Shown here: in pieces, positions 16,451-25,135 of the stretch
Numbering within the stretch: the first letter of the stretch is position 1
Layout: the number at the start of each line of letters is the position of its first letter
NCBI GenBank assembly: GCA_012519705.1
Contig: JAAYPR010000001.1
Span: 1 to 64,000, forward strand
DNA length: 64,000 bases
Reading direction: 5' to 3'
Source: Campylobacteraceae bacterium
GTDB lineage: Bacteria; Campylobacterota; Campylobacteria; Campylobacterales; Campylobacteraceae
Made by a program: the position numbers and the translations under genes
Notes under the pieces: generated by a model
What the model saw: only the letters and a program-made list of their open reading frames with translations
Databases searched by the model: none
What the model was told of the DNA's origin: nothing

Positions 16451-16470
16451 TTAAAATAAACTTATTTTAA
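16451..16470. promoter_or_regulatory. Inverted repeat between the rpsU and cmeR promoters
   Basis: TTAAAATAA-ac-TTATTTTAA is a perfect 20-bp inverted repeat that ends 1 bp before the cmeR -10 box, so it covers the -35 region of cmeR. It could be an operator for cmeR or for both genes. It differs from the CmeR site before cmeA. AT-rich palindromes arise easily by chance. Confidence 0.35.
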
Positions 16471-16471
16471 C

Positions 16472-16477
16472 TATAAT
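16472..16477 (+). promoter_or_regulatory. -10 box of cmeR
   Basis: TTTAACTATAATGTAAG gives a TATAAT box 35 nt before the cmeR GTG start, itself preceded by the strong ribosome binding site AGAGGGGGAGA. Confidence 0.65.
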
Positions 16478-16512
16478 GTAAGAAAAACTATAAAAACAGA
16501 GAGGGGGAGAGC

Positions 16513-17145
16513 GTGAAGCCAAATTTAGAAAACAGAAGAGCAAGAGCACGCTATGAGAAAATTTTAGAAGATGGGTTTAACCTTTTTTTAAAAAATGGTT
16601 ATAAAAATACCAGCTTAAATGATCTAGTAGCCCAAAGCGGAGGTTCTCTTTCAACTATATATAAATATTTTGAAAATAAAGAGGGACTTTTTAAAGCTAT
16701 AGCTTTAGATGGGATTGAGAATTTCAAAAAAGATTTAGAGAAAAAGATAAATATAAATGAAAACTTAAGTTTAGAGGAGTTTCTGTTTAAATTTAGTGAA
16801 ATTTATCTAAGTGTCGTTCTTAGTCCAAAAGCTATTTCTTTTCATAGGCTCATTTTAAGTGAGGGGTTTAATCAAGAAAATAGAAGCATTGGAGAAATGT
16901 TTTCAAAAGAGAGTAGTAGTTTTTTACTCACTTATCTTTTAGAGTTTTTAAAAAAAGAGCCAAGAATGGCTAAATTTAACGATGATGAACTTGAGTTTTT
17001 TACTATTACTTTTATAAGAACGATAAGAGAGCCATATTTTACCAATATGTTAGTATTTAGTAAGAGCTTAAAGATAAGCCAAGAAGAGAAAACCAATCAT
17101 ATAAATAAAACTATAAAAATGCTTTTAAATGGATTTTTAAGTTAA
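16513..17145 (+). CDS. cmeR: TetR-family repressor CmeR
   Basis: A 210-residue TetR-type repressor. Residues about 10-60 contain the HTH (FLKNGYKNTSLNDLVAQSGGSLSTIYKYFENKEGLF); the helical C-terminal domain binds ligands such as bile salts in characterised CmeR. It lies directly upstream of and codirectional with cmeABC, and a TGTAAT-N4-ATTACA operator precedes cmeA, so repression of the efflux operon is strongly implied. GTG start with a very strong ribosome binding site. Confidence 0.92.
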   Translation: MKPNLENRRARARYEKILEDGFNLFLKNGYKNTSLNDLVAQSGGSLSTIYKYFENKEGLFKAIALDGIENFKKDLEKKININENLSLEEFLFKFSEIYLSVVLSPKAISFHRLILSEGFNQENRSIGEMFSKESSSFLLTYLLEFLKKEPRMAKFNDDELEFFTITFIRTIREPYFTNMLVFSKSLKISQEEKTNHINKTIKMLLNGFLS

Positions 17146-17232
17146 GATTATCTCTAATTTATTAATATATTTACCAAATGTTAAAATAACTCTGAACACT
17201 CTGTATATAGCACTTTAAAGGGATTAAAGCAT

Positions 17233-17261
17233 TTGACAAATTTATTTTTAAAAGATATAAT
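17233..17261 (+). promoter_or_regulatory. Consensus promoter of cmeABC
   Basis: TTGACA (17233-17238), a 17-bp spacer and TATAAT (17256-17261): both hexamers match the housekeeping sigma consensus exactly with optimal spacing. It lies 78 nt before the cmeA ATG. Such a strong core promoter fits an operon held down by a repressor. Confidence 0.9.
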
Positions 17262-17275
17262 TTCAAGTTATCTTA

Positions 17276-17291
17276 TGTAATATCCATTACA
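17276..17291. promoter_or_regulatory. CmeR operator upstream of cmeA
   Basis: A 16-bp site TGTAATATCCATTACA, with perfect 6-bp arms around a 4-bp centre. I recall the C. jejuni CmeR operator as TGTAATAAATATTACA, identical in both arms. It starts 14 bp after the -10 box, so it covers about +8 to +24 of the transcript, where bound repressor would block promoter clearance. Confidence 0.9.
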
Positions 17292-17338
17292 CAGATATTA
17301 AATAGGCAAAAAAAGTTAATAAAAAAAGGAAACAAGAG

Positions 17339-18463
17339 ATGAGTAAATTTAAACATGCTTTGATATTTGCATCGTGTTTAATTTTGATGACAGGATGTGA
17401 GCTCAGCAAAAAAGATGGGCAAGCAGGTGGTGGTCCTATGGGTGGACCTAGTGGTCCAGTTCCAGTCGGGGTCTTTACTGCTAAAGCAGCAGATGAGCCA
17501 ATAACTCTAAAATACCCTGCAAAAGTAGTTAGCAACCAAGATGTTAACGTTATAGCTAAAGTTCCTGGGATTTTAATGGAGCAGTATTTTAAAGCTGGAG
17601 ATATGGTAAAAGAGGGCGATGAGCTATTTTTAATAGAGCCTGATAAATATGAGGCAGCTTATGAGATAGCAGTTGCAAACGTAGAGCTTGCAAAAGCAAA
17701 TTACGAAAAAGCAAGGCTTGATTATAACAGAGCTACAAGACTGAAAAGATCAAACTCAATTAGTGCACAGGAATTTGACGCAGCAACTGCAAACTATAGA
17801 GCTACAAACGCAGCTATCGCAAGTGCTGAGGCGAATTTAAAAAATATATCAGTTGACCTAAACTATACAAAAGTAGTAGCACCATTTGATGGAGTGCTTG
17901 GTGATCCGTATCAAGACGTTGGCTCTTATGTGGGACCACAAAATCCAAATTTAGTAAGAATTACAAAGCTAGACCCACTATATGCTGAGTTTTCTATAGC
18001 TGATGTGGATGCACTAAATATCAGTCAAAAAAGAGCAAACAACGAGTGGGAACAAAAAGATGCTGTTGCTACTCTAAAAGTAGGAAACAAAGAGTATAAA
18101 GGAACTACAACTTTTATAGATAAAGTTATAGATAGTAAAACAGGCTCCGTTGATGCAAAAGCTAAATTTAGTAATCAAAATGGAGATTTATTACCGCACT
18201 CTTTTGGGATTATTGAAATGAGTGGATTTTATCAAAAAAATGGATTTAAAATTCCTCAAATTGCTATCCAACAAGATCTATCAAATGCTTTCGTATATGT
18301 AGTAGCAGAAGGTAAAGCTACTAAAAGTCCGATTAAAATAACTTTCCAAACAAGTGAGTATGCGATTGTATCTGAAGGCTTAAATGATGGTGATCAAATT
18401 ATAATAGATAATTTCATGAAAATAGGTCCAGGTGTTCCAGTAACAGCAGTAGAGGGTAAATAA
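17339..18463 (+). CDS. cmeA: CmeA, periplasmic adaptor of the CmeABC efflux pump
   Basis: A 374-residue membrane-fusion lipoprotein that links the inner-membrane pump CmeB to the outer-membrane channel CmeC. The signal ends LILMTGCEL (Cys about 20). A Gly/Pro-rich linker is followed by the biotinyl-lipoyl-like halves (KVPGILMEQYFKAGDMVKEGDELFLIEPD...VAPFDGVLGD) around an alpha-hairpin (about 105-165) and then the beta-barrel. The stop overlaps the cmeB ATG by 1 nt. Under CmeR control in C. jejuni, with multidrug and bile resistance as the role. Confidence 0.94.
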   Translation: MSKFKHALIFASCLILMTGCELSKKDGQAGGGPMGGPSGPVPVGVFTAKAADEPITLKYPAKVVSNQDVNVIAKVPGILMEQYFKAGDMVKEGDELFLIEPDKYEAAYEIAVANVELAKANYEKARLDYNRATRLKRSNSISAQEFDAATANYRATNAAIASAEANLKNISVDLNYTKVVAPFDGVLGDPYQDVGSYVGPQNPNLVRITKLDPLYAEFSIADVDALNISQKRANNEWEQKDAVATLKVGNKEYKGTTTFIDKVIDSKTGSVDAKAKFSNQNGDLLPHSFGIIEMSGFYQKNGFKIPQIAIQQDLSNAFVYVVAEGKATKSPIKITFQTSEYAIVSEGLNDGDQIIIDNFMKIGPGVPVTAVEGK

Positions 18464-21400
18464 TGTTTTCTAAATTTTTTATACACAGACCAGTTTTTGC
18501 TTCTGTTTTGTCTATCGTTATCGTCATAGCTGGCTTTATCTCTATGATGGTGTTGCCAGTTGAGGAGTATCCACAACTTACACCACCAAGAATTATGGTT
18601 ATGGCAAACTATAACGGAGCAGATGCAGAGACGATTGCCGCAACCGTTGCAGCACCTTTGGAAGATGCTATTAACGGTGTTGAAGATATGATTTATATGC
18701 AGTCAACCTCAAGCTCATCAGGAGAGATGACATTAAGTGTTTATTTTGAGGTTGGAACTGACCCGCAAGAGGCTTTAGTTAACGTAAACAACAGAGTTAG
18801 AATAGCTGAAGCGATGCTTCCAGAAGAGGTTAAAAGAATAGGTGTTAACGCTTTTGAAGCATCACCTAACGTTTTACAAGCTCTAAATTTCTTCGACCCA
18901 ACCGACTCGATGGATGTTATCGAGATGAACAACTATATAAATATAAACGTAGTTGAAGAGTTAAAAAGAGTCCCGGGAGTTGGTAACGTTGTTTTGATTG
19001 GAAATAAAGACTACTCTATGAGGGTTTGGGTAAAACCTGAAAAACTTCAGCAGTTTAATATAACTATCCCTGAAGTTATCTCTATGATAAGAGAGCAAAA
19101 CTCACAGTACGCAGCTGGAAAAATAGGCGAGCAACCAGTTGCTACTGAAAACCCTTATGTTTACATTTTAAAACCAGAAGGACGTCTAAGCTCAGTTGAA
19201 GAGTTTGAAAATATCATTTTAAGAAGCGATGATAGAGGAGCAACTCTAAAGTTAAAAGATATTGCTGAGGTTTCTTTAGGGGCTGAAAGGTATGTATTTA
19301 ACAGCTACTATGAAACTCATCCTTCAGCTTCTGTTATTGTCTTTACTCAAAGTGATGCAAACGCTTTAGAAGTTGCAAGCGGGGTAAATGCAAAGCTTGA
19401 AGAGCTTAGCGTAAATTTCCCAGGAGAGTTAACTTACGACATCCCTTATGACTCAACAACTTTCGTTCAAGTAACTATAAAAGAGGTTATAAAAACTTTC
19501 GTAGAAGCGATGACTTTAGTTTTAATCGTTATGTATATGTTCCTTGGAAATATGAGAGCGACTGTTATACCGATGCTTGCAGTTCCAGTGTCTATCATCG
19601 GAGCTTTTGCAGGTATGCTTATAATGGGCTTTTCTATAAATATGATTACGCTTTTTGCGATGATTTTAGCCATCGGTATCGTTGTGGATGATGCTATTAT
19701 TGTTATAGAAAACGTTGAGAGAATTTTAGAAGAAGAGCCGCATTTAACAGTAGTAGAAGCTACTGAAAAGGCTATGGATCAAGTTTTTGCACCGGTTGTT
19801 TCTATTGTTTTGGTTTTAAGTGCGGTGTTTATCCCAGTTGCTTTTATGGAAGGGTTTGTTGGGATTATCCAAAAGCAGTTTGCTCTAACTATGGTTGTAG
19901 CGGTTGCACTCTCAGGTCTTTGTGCTTTAACTCTAACCCCAGCTCTTTGTGCGGTAATGCTTAAAAAAGAGAGAAGCGAGCCTTACTGGTTCGTTAGAAA
20001 ATTTAATGAGTTTTTTGATCTCAGCACAAATGTTTACTCAGCTGGAGTTGCAAAAACTTTAAGACATGTAATTCCATCTTTAATAGTAGTTGGAATTATG
20101 ATTTTTGCAACAGCGAGTTTATTTAAAATAGTCCCAACAGGACTTGTTCCAAACGAAGATAAAGGTGGTTTAATCTCCATAAACCAGCTTCCTTCTGCTG
20201 CTTCTATTGACAGAACAACAGCTCACGGAATGGAAGTTATGGGTATAGCTTTACAAGATGAGAGTATAAGAACAACAGGGCTTATGGCAGGGTATGACTT
20301 ACTATCAGGAAGCTTAAGAGAAAACGCTTCTGTTATGTTTATAGACTTAAATCACTGGGACAGTAGAAAAGATCCAAGTCAGTCATCATTTGCTATAGCT
20401 GCTAAGCTAAACCAAATGTATGCTGGAAATAGAGACGGGATGACTTTCGTTATGAACCCACCCCCGATTAGTGGGCTTTCTGTAACGGGTGGATTTGAGC
20501 TATATGCACAAACTACAACTGGAAAAACTTATCTAGAAATGCAAGAAGATATGAACAAGGTTGTAGCAGAGGCTAACCAAAGACCAGAACTTATGATGGT
20601 AAGAACCACTCTTGATACTCATTTCCCGCAGTATGACATCATAATGAATAAAGAAAAGATTAAGATGTATGGCGTAAATATGGCTGAACTTTTCTCAACC
20701 ATAAACGCTACTATTGGAAGTTACTATGTAAACGACTTTAACTTACTAGGTAAGACTTTTAAAGTAAATATCAGAGCAAATGCTGAGTATAGAGACTCTG
20801 AAGAGGTGTTTAGAAGAATTTTTGTAAGAAGCAACACAACAGGCGAGATGATTCCAATAAGCTCACTTGTAACACTAAAAAGAAGTCTTGGACCTGACAA
20901 CGTGGATAGATTTAACGCTTTCCCAGCAGCTAAAGTTATGGGAGAGCCAGCTCCAGGATATACTTCAGGGGACGCTATTAAGGCTATTTCAGAAGTATTT
21001 GACTCCATGTTTGAAGCAGGTGAGTATGTGATAGGCTGGGCAGGAACAGCATATCAAGAAGTAAATGCTGCTGGAACAGGAACTATAGCGTTTATCTTTG
21101 GACTTATTTTTGTTTATCTAATCTTGGCGGCTCAGTATGAGAGATGGCTAATGCCGTTAGCTGTTTTAACAGCCGTTCCATTCTCGGTATTTGGAGCACT
21201 GCTTGCTACATGGGCAAGAGGGCTTAACAATGACGTTTATTTCCAAATCGGACTTTTGCTTCTAATAGGTCTTGGAGCGAAAAACGCGATTTTAATCGTT
21301 GAGTTTGCTATGGAAGCACATGAGAGAGATGGTAAAAGCTTGTTTGATGCAAGTGTTCAGGCTGCGAAGCAGAGATTTAGACCTATCGTTATGACATCTC

Positions 21401-21681
21401 TTGCGTTTACTCTTGGGGTTTTACCGATGGTGTTTAGTACTGGAGCAGGGTCTGCGTCAAGACACTCATTAGGAACAGGAGTTGTAGGTGGTATGATAGC
21501 TGCCTCAACGATAGCAATCTTTTTCATACCGATGTTTTACTATATAATAGAGAGCTTTAACGGCTTTTTAGATAAAATTTTTGGTAAGAAAAAAGTTAGC
21601 GTAGCTAGTGGCAAGACTAAGAGTAGTGAAAGCTTTGAGATAGTTGAAGATGATAGCAGAAAGGGAAGCTATGTTAAATAA
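18463..21681 (+). CDS. cmeB: CmeB, RND multidrug efflux transporter
   Basis: A 1072-residue proton-driven inner-membrane pump of the HAE-RND family. It has twelve helices in two halves, each with a large periplasmic loop. The proton-relay Asp pair is in GIVVDDAIIVIENVERIL (TM4) and the Lys in GLGAKNAILIVEFAMEA (TM10). It starts FSKFFIHRPVFASVLSIVI, the usual RND N terminus. The C-terminal tail is charged and variable. Overlaps cmeA by 1 nt and cmeC by 11 nt. Confidence 0.95.
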   Translation: MFSKFFIHRPVFASVLSIVIVIAGFISMMVLPVEEYPQLTPPRIMVMANYNGADAETIAATVAAPLEDAINGVEDMIYMQSTSSSSGEMTLSVYFEVGTDPQEALVNVNNRVRIAEAMLPEEVKRIGVNAFEASPNVLQALNFFDPTDSMDVIEMNNYININVVEELKRVPGVGNVVLIGNKDYSMRVWVKPEKLQQFNITIPEVISMIREQNSQYAAGKIGEQPVATENPYVYILKPEGRLSSVEEFENIILRSDDRGATLKLKDIAEVSLGAERYVFNSYYETHPSASVIVFTQSDANALEVASGVNAKLEELSVNFPGELTYDIPYDSTTFVQVTIKEVIKTFVEAMTLVLIVMYMFLGNMRATVIPMLAVPVSIIGAFAGMLIMGFSINMITLFAMILAIGIVVDDAIIVIENVERILEEEPHLTVVEATEKAMDQVFAPVVSIVLVLSAVFIPVAFMEGFVGIIQKQFALTMVVAVALSGLCALTLTPALCAVMLKKERSEPYWFVRKFNEFFDLSTNVYSAGVAKTLRHVIPSLIVVGIMIFATASLFKIVPTGLVPNEDKGGLISINQLPSAASIDRTTAHGMEVMGIALQDESIRTTGLMAGYDLLSGSLRENASVMFIDLNHWDSRKDPSQSSFAIAAKLNQMYAGNRDGMTFVMNPPPISGLSVTGGFELYAQTTTGKTYLEMQEDMNKVVAEANQRPELMMVRTTLDTHFPQYDIIMNKEKIKMYGVNMAELFSTINATIGSYYVNDFNLLGKTFKVNIRANAEYRDSEEVFRRIFVRSNTTGEMIPISSLVTLKRSLGPDNVDRFNAFPAAKVMGEPAPGYTSGDAIKAISEVFDSMFEAGEYVIGWAGTAYQEVNAAGTGTIAFIFGLIFVYLILAAQYERWLMPLAVLTAVPFSVFGALLATWARGLNNDVYFQIGLLLLIGLGAKNAILIVEFAMEAHERDGKSLFDASVQAAKQRFRPIVMTSLAFTLGVLPMVFSTGAGSASRHSLGTGVVGGMIAASTIAIFFIPMFYYIIESFNGFLDKIFGKKKVSVASGKTKSSESFEIVEDDSRKGSYVK

Positions 21682-23143
21682 AACTCTGTTTAATAGAAAA
21701 ATTTTAAGTGCCGTGGCTCTTGCTTTAGTTGTGACGGGTTGTTCATTTAAGCCCGTTACCCCACTAAAAGATACAAGCTATAAGGCAAGTTACGCTACAA
21801 CAAATATAAATGATATGTGGTGGAAAGATTTTAAAGATGGCACTTTAAACGAGCTAGTTGATAGTGCTCTTACGCATAACTCAGACCTTGCTCTTGCTTT
21901 AAACAATATCGAGATAGCAAGAGTTAGTTTAGGACTAAGCAAGCTTGACTACTTGCCAAATATCGGCTACCAAGCCAGTGCAACAAGAGGAAATAACATT
22001 CCAATGGCACCAAACTCACACTCACAAGGTGTGTATGATGTAGGGGCTGTTTTAAACTATGAGCTTGACTTATGGGGCAGGGTTAGAAACTCAGTCGATG
22101 CTAAAAAATCAACCTATATGGCGACAAAATACGACTATGATAGTGCAAGACTAACAATTGCAAGCTCAGTAGTGACTACATACTTTAGACTACTTTTCTT
22201 AAAAGAGCAAGAAGCTATTTTAAAAGATACAGTTGCAAGTTACGTAGATACTTTGAAATTTAGACAAAACCAAATCAACGCTGGAAGTATAAGCTCTATC
22301 GTATTTTACCAAGCACAAGCTCAAGTTGATAGTGCAAAAGCTCAGCTAACAACCGTTCAAAACGAAATTTCAAGTACAAACACAGCACTTGCAATTTTAA
22401 CAGGTAAAAACTACAATGAAATTTTATATAAAGATATAAAAACAACTAGAGTTTCTCAGCCAGATATGCCAGAAGTACCAAATGGAGTTCCATCAGACCT
22501 GCTTCTTCATAGAGCCGACGTGGCTGCAAGTTTGGAAAGACTAAAAGCATCAAATTTCTTAGTTGGGGCTGCTAGAGCGAACTATTTCCCAACTTTTTCA
22601 CTAACTGGAGTGCTTGGTTATACAAGTGCAGAGTTTGATAGGATTTTTGTAAGTAGGGCAAATGACTGGCATGTAGGTGGCTCGTTAGTTGGACCACTAC
22701 TTGACTTTGGTAGAACTTCAAAAAGAGTTGAGATAGCAAATTTAGAGCAAAATGCAAGCTTTATAAACTATGATAAAACTCTCAAAAATGCCTTTGGCGA
22801 GGTAAGAGACGCTTTAGTTAGCAGAGAAAACGCTATCAAAAACCAAGCAAGTATGGAAAACCTACTTAAATCTCAAAAGAGAGTTTATGACCTTGCAAAT
22901 GAGAGATACAAAACTGGCTATAGCGACAACCTAGAACTACTTGATGCTCAAAGGGGTTATCTTGCTGCACAGCTTAGCTATGCTAGTTCAAATTTAAACG
23001 TTGCAAACAGCGTTGTGGGAGTTTATAAAGCACTTGGTGGCGGGTTTAACCTTGAAGATAACGCCACAAAAGAGGTGTTAGAGAGCAACACTACTATAAA
23101 CCCAACAACTTCTACAAACCCTTTTAAAGACCTTGATTGGTAA
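21671..23143 (+). CDS. cmeC: CmeC, outer-membrane channel lipoprotein
   Basis: A TolC/NodT-family outer-membrane factor of about 490 residues. The lipoprotein signal ends LVVTGCSF. Two OEP repeats follow, with the strands YQASATRG...GAVLNYELDLWGRV and TFSLTGVLGYTSAEF, and helical segments such as RYKTGYSDNLELLDAQRGYLAAQ. The ORF track starts 9 codons upstream; ATG 21671 directly follows an AAGGGA site and gives a normal signal peptide. It ends with a strong 26-bp palindromic terminator. Confidence 0.94.
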   Translation: MLNKTLFNRKILSAVALALVVTGCSFKPVTPLKDTSYKASYATTNINDMWWKDFKDGTLNELVDSALTHNSDLALALNNIEIARVSLGLSKLDYLPNIGYQASATRGNNIPMAPNSHSQGVYDVGAVLNYELDLWGRVRNSVDAKKSTYMATKYDYDSARLTIASSVVTTYFRLLFLKEQEAILKDTVASYVDTLKFRQNQINAGSISSIVFYQAQAQVDSAKAQLTTVQNEISSTNTALAILTGKNYNEILYKDIKTTRVSQPDMPEVPNGVPSDLLLHRADVAASLERLKASNFLVGAARANYFPTFSLTGVLGYTSAEFDRIFVSRANDWHVGGSLVGPLLDFGRTSKRVEIANLEQNASFINYDKTLKNAFGEVRDALVSRENAIKNQASMENLLKSQKRVYDLANERYKTGYSDNLELLDAQRGYLAAQLSYASSNLNVANSVVGVYKALGGGFNLEDNATKEVLESNTTINPTTSTNPFKDLDW

Positions 23144-23146
23144 GCT

Positions 23147-23180
23147 AAAACTCCCTAAATTTAGGGAGTTTTTTGTTTTT
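23147..23180 (+). terminator. Terminator of cmeABC
   Basis: AAAACTCCCTAAA and TTTAGGGAGTTTT form a perfect 13-bp-arm palindrome (23147-23172), followed by TTGTTTTT. It starts just after the cmeC stop codon, and the convergent antiporter gene ends 16 nt beyond it. Confidence 0.93.
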
Positions 23181-23196
23181 AAACCTTTAAAACTAT

Positions 23197-24888
23197 TTAA
23201 TCCCTGTTCATCTCTCTAAGCAGGGCATAGTCATTTTTTCTAAAAAGTTCTAAGATAGTATCTACGTCACTTTGCTCCATGCCTGAAAGCAGAAGTGCTT
23301 CAGAGCCTATTCTAAGGCTACTTTCTGTGCTTTCTGACACAACTAAATTTGCACCTTGTAAAATCATCTTGTCCATAGTTTTTATATCCATTGACTTGGC
23401 TAAAATCACTATATTTGGGTAGTAGCTTTTTATATGCGTTATTGCTCTTAGAGCTTTTGCAGAGCTACTTATAGCGATGATGACGACCTGAGCTTGTTCG
23501 ATTTTGATAGCTTGAAGCATCTTTTCATCTGAAATATCGCCGTAAAAAACGGGCTCTCCAAGTTTTTTTGCATCTTTTACGATGGTCGGATTCGTATCAA
23601 AAGCGATGTATTCTATACCGCACTTTTTAAGCATAGAAGCTATAATTTTACCCGTATCAGCAAAGCCAGCTATAACCACCTTTGTTGTATCAATAGATGG
23701 TTTTATGAAGCTTATAGGGCTTGAGCGTGAAAGTTTGCTTGAGAGTTTTAAAGCGAAATTGTATAGAAGTGGGGTTATAAGCATACTTATTGATATTAAC
23801 CCCACGCCGAATGTAAACTCTAAGTCAGTGACGACATTTGCACTTTTAGCTGCTCCTAAAAGCACAAAACCAAACTCCCCACTTTGACTAAGTAGCAAGG
23901 ACATTTTAAGAGCAGGTCTAACGGCTATTTTAAAAAGCAGTGCCAAACAAAATAGTATCACTATCTTTAAAACAGCGATTATCACTATATTTAAGGTAAA
24001 AATTTCAGGGTCCACCATCAAAGCTTTAAAGTCTATGCTCATCCCAACCGCTACAAAAAATATGCTCATCAAAAGTCCACGAAACGGCTCGATGCTTGCT
24101 TGAATTTGAAAGCTATATTTTGAACTTGAGAGTAAAACTCCCGTGATAAACGCTCCAAGAGCCATAGAAAGTCCGATTTCATTTGTTATAACAGCTGAAA
24201 GCACAACGCAAAGGATGGAGAGAAACAAAAACGCATCTCTATTGTTTTGCTTAGCTGCTTTTTCAAAAGCAAGCGGGGCTAAGTATCTACCAAAAATATA
24301 TAAAAACCCTAGCATACCTATGGTTATAAGAATTTGCTGATAGATAGGAAAATGACTTGGCAAATGTCCATCATCTGAAAGTAGCGGAACTACGGCAAGA
24401 AGCGGAACGATGGCTAAGTCTTGTAAGAGTAGCACGGCAAAGCTAGCTTTTCCATGAGTACTAGCAACTTCGCCTTTTTCCTGCAAAAGTTGCATAACAA
24501 GGGCTGTTGAAGAAAGAGAAAATGTAAAACCTAAAAGATACGCCACAGCCGGTCTTTCCATAAAAAAGGTTAGATAAAACCCAATCACAAGCCCAGTTAC
24601 TAAAACTTGCAAAGTGCCTAGTCCAAAAACTTCTTTTTTCATAGACCAAAGCTTTTTTGGATGCATATCAAGACCGATGATAAATAGAAGTAAAACCACT
24701 CCAAACTCGGTAAACTGCCTAACTTTAGCAACTTCACTTGTTAAAAAAGGTCCCGGAGTATAAGGACCTATGATAATCCCAGCGATTAAAAGTCCAAGGA
24801 TAGAACCAAGCCCAACTGAACGTGAAAGCGTAATAGTAATCGAAGCCACAGCGGCTAACAGCAGAGTGGCAAATAAAAAATAATCCAT
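23197..24888 (-). CDS. CPA2-family cation:proton antiporter with RCK domain (KefB-like)
   Basis: A 563-residue inner-membrane protein with an N-terminal Na+/H+ exchanger domain of about twelve helices (start SVGLGSILGLLIAGIIIGPY; LSLSSTALVMQLL typical) and a C-terminal RCK/TrkA-N domain beginning near residue 408 (VVIAGFADTGKIIASML) that would bind NAD(H). This is the KefB/KefC/YbaL class of K+ or Na+ antiporters. Whether it is glutathione-gated cannot be seen. Divergent from the methyltransferase-ABC operon, with a TATAAT box at 24912. Confidence 0.88.
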   Translation of the reverse strand: MDYFLFATLLLAAVASITITLSRSVGLGSILGLLIAGIIIGPYTPGPFLTSEVAKVRQFTEFGVVLLLFIIGLDMHPKKLWSMKKEVFGLGTLQVLVTGLVIGFYLTFFMERPAVAYLLGFTFSLSSTALVMQLLQEKGEVASTHGKASFAVLLLQDLAIVPLLAVVPLLSDDGHLPSHFPIYQQILITIGMLGFLYIFGRYLAPLAFEKAAKQNNRDAFLFLSILCVVLSAVITNEIGLSMALGAFITGVLLSSSKYSFQIQASIEPFRGLLMSIFFVAVGMSIDFKALMVDPEIFTLNIVIIAVLKIVILFCLALLFKIAVRPALKMSLLLSQSGEFGFVLLGAAKSANVVTDLEFTFGVGLISISMLITPLLYNFALKLSSKLSRSSPISFIKPSIDTTKVVIAGFADTGKIIASMLKKCGIEYIAFDTNPTIVKDAKKLGEPVFYGDISDEKMLQAIKIEQAQVVIIAISSSAKALRAITHIKSYYPNIVILAKSMDIKTMDKMILQGANLVVSESTESSLRIGSEALLLSGMEQSDVDTILELFRKNDYALLREMNRD

Positions 24889-24911
24889 AGTTCTCTTTTT
24901 ATTTTTTTGGA

Positions 24912-24917
24912 ATTATA
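24912..24917 (-). promoter_or_regulatory. -10 box of the antiporter gene
   Basis: On the minus strand TTTTTTTGTTATAATTCC supplies a T-rich extended -10, 24 nt before the ATG. This T7-G-TATAAT pattern is the common vegetative promoter layout of Campylobacter. Confidence 0.7.
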
Positions 24918-25089
24918 ACAAAAAAATAAAATCATTTTACTGAATATAAAGAAATTTTTTATCTAAATTTTAGCGATGTAGAAATTTATAAATAGCTTGG
25001 TTTTTGTGGTTTTATGTTGTTTTAGAATATTATTTTTAAACCTAAATTTCTTATTGTAAATTATAAATAAAAAATAGAATTTTCTTTGA

Positions 25090-25095
25090 TATAAT
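25090..25095 (+). promoter_or_regulatory. -10 box of the methyltransferase/ABC importer operon
   Basis: TTCTTTGATATAATAC contains TATAAT 41 nt before the GTG start. I found no clear Fur-box palindrome around it. Confidence 0.55.
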
Positions 25096-25135
25096 ACTTT
25101 TTTAAAATTAGTATTACTGAGAAAAGGGTCAAAAG

